A stretch of DNA of 62,990 bases from JAVVEW01 sp032251045 (GTDB lineage Bacteria; Pseudomonadota; Gammaproteobacteria; Methylococcales; Methylomonadaceae): assembly GCA_032251045.1 (NCBI GenBank), contig JAVVEW010000009.1, positions 1-62,990 on the forward strand, written 5' to 3'. The position numbers were made by a program, and so were the translations under genes. The first letter of the stretch is position 1; each line of letters opens with the position of its first letter. Positions 62,955 to 62,990 of the stretch are shown here, one piece after another. The notes under the pieces were generated by a model, which was given only the letters and a program-made list of their open reading frames with translations, had not been told where the DNA came from and ran no database searches.

Positions 62955-62990
62955 AGCCTGGCGATGCCCTACTTTCGCATGGCGAATGCC
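62955..62990 (-). rRNA. 5S rRNA, 3' end only (gene continues past window)
   Basis: The minus strand reads GGCATTCGCCATGCGAAAGT, then AGGGCATCGCCAGGC, matching the conserved 5S 3' strand (CATGCGAnAGTAGGG-N-GCCAGGC). Only the last ~36 bases are inside the window. The rRNA operon therefore lies to the right and is transcribed towards the glycan block, ended by the terminator at 62913-62944. Confidence 0.9.

Overview
The window looks like chromosome of a gammaproteobacterial methylotroph or methanotroph, most likely Methylococcales. Three things support this. There is a lanthanide-type methanol dehydrogenase (xoxF, 9340-11193). There is a fused hexulose-6-phosphate synthase/6-phospho-3-hexuloisomerase of the ribulose monophosphate (RuMP) pathway (28975-30150). 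The housekeeping gene orders (tig-clpP-clpX and a complete mraZ-to-lpxC division and cell-wall cluster) are those of Gammaproteobacteria. The placement is an inference from gene content; I could not run a phylogeny.

Layout. 1-4674: the end of a Tsx-like outer-membrane channel gene and, upstream of it on the minus strand, a complete siaB-siaC-siaD-siaA signalling operon (kinase, phospho-switch protein, diguanylate cyclase, phosphatase) with its own extended -10 promoter inside a dyad. 5040-13903: a dynamin-like GTPase, a DUF3782-type gene broken by one stop codon, an aminotransferase, a solitary xoxF, and a Na+/H+ antiporter fused to a cyclic-nucleotide-type sensor domain. Two symmetrical terminators separate convergent genes. 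13962-17547: clpX, clpP, tig and tRNA-Leu(UAG), all on the minus strand. 17634-22697: rnhA, slyD, lnt, a TauE-like transporter, a CBS-domain protein and hemF on the plus strand. 22711-28772: moxR-DUF58-tgpA, a serine dehydratase and a membrane-anchored thioredoxin on the minus strand. 28907-38762: hps-phi with a good sigma-70 promoter, a heptad-repeat lipoprotein coupled to tamA-tamB, mltF and hemL.

39817-58097: the dcw cluster, seventeen genes on the plus strand in the order mraZ, rsmH, ftsL, ftsI, murE, murF, mraY, murD, ftsW, murG, murC, murB, ddl, ftsQ, ftsA, ftsZ, lpxC. Most neighbours overlap by 1 to 19 bases. Its promoter carries four TGGRN boxes at an exact 10-base period, the pattern expected for MraZ autoregulation. 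An inverted repeat overlaps the -35 box, and a hairpin sits between ftsA and ftsZ.

58423-62662: a minus-strand surface-glycan block with a NeuB-like synthase fused to a cupin, a surface-carbohydrate transfer protein, and a NeuA-like cytidylyltransferase fused to a HAD phosphatase. Together they suggest synthesis and activation of a nonulosonic (sialic-like) sugar. The block lies between lpxC and an rRNA operon whose 5S 3' end and terminator occupy the last bases of the window.

No CRISPR array, transposase, integrase or prophage gene was seen. The least explained items are the sia operon in a methylotroph, the NeuB-cupin fusion, the heptad lipoprotein before tamA, the dyads upstream of xoxF, and an intergenic element at 61021-61100 that resembles a dispersed repeat.
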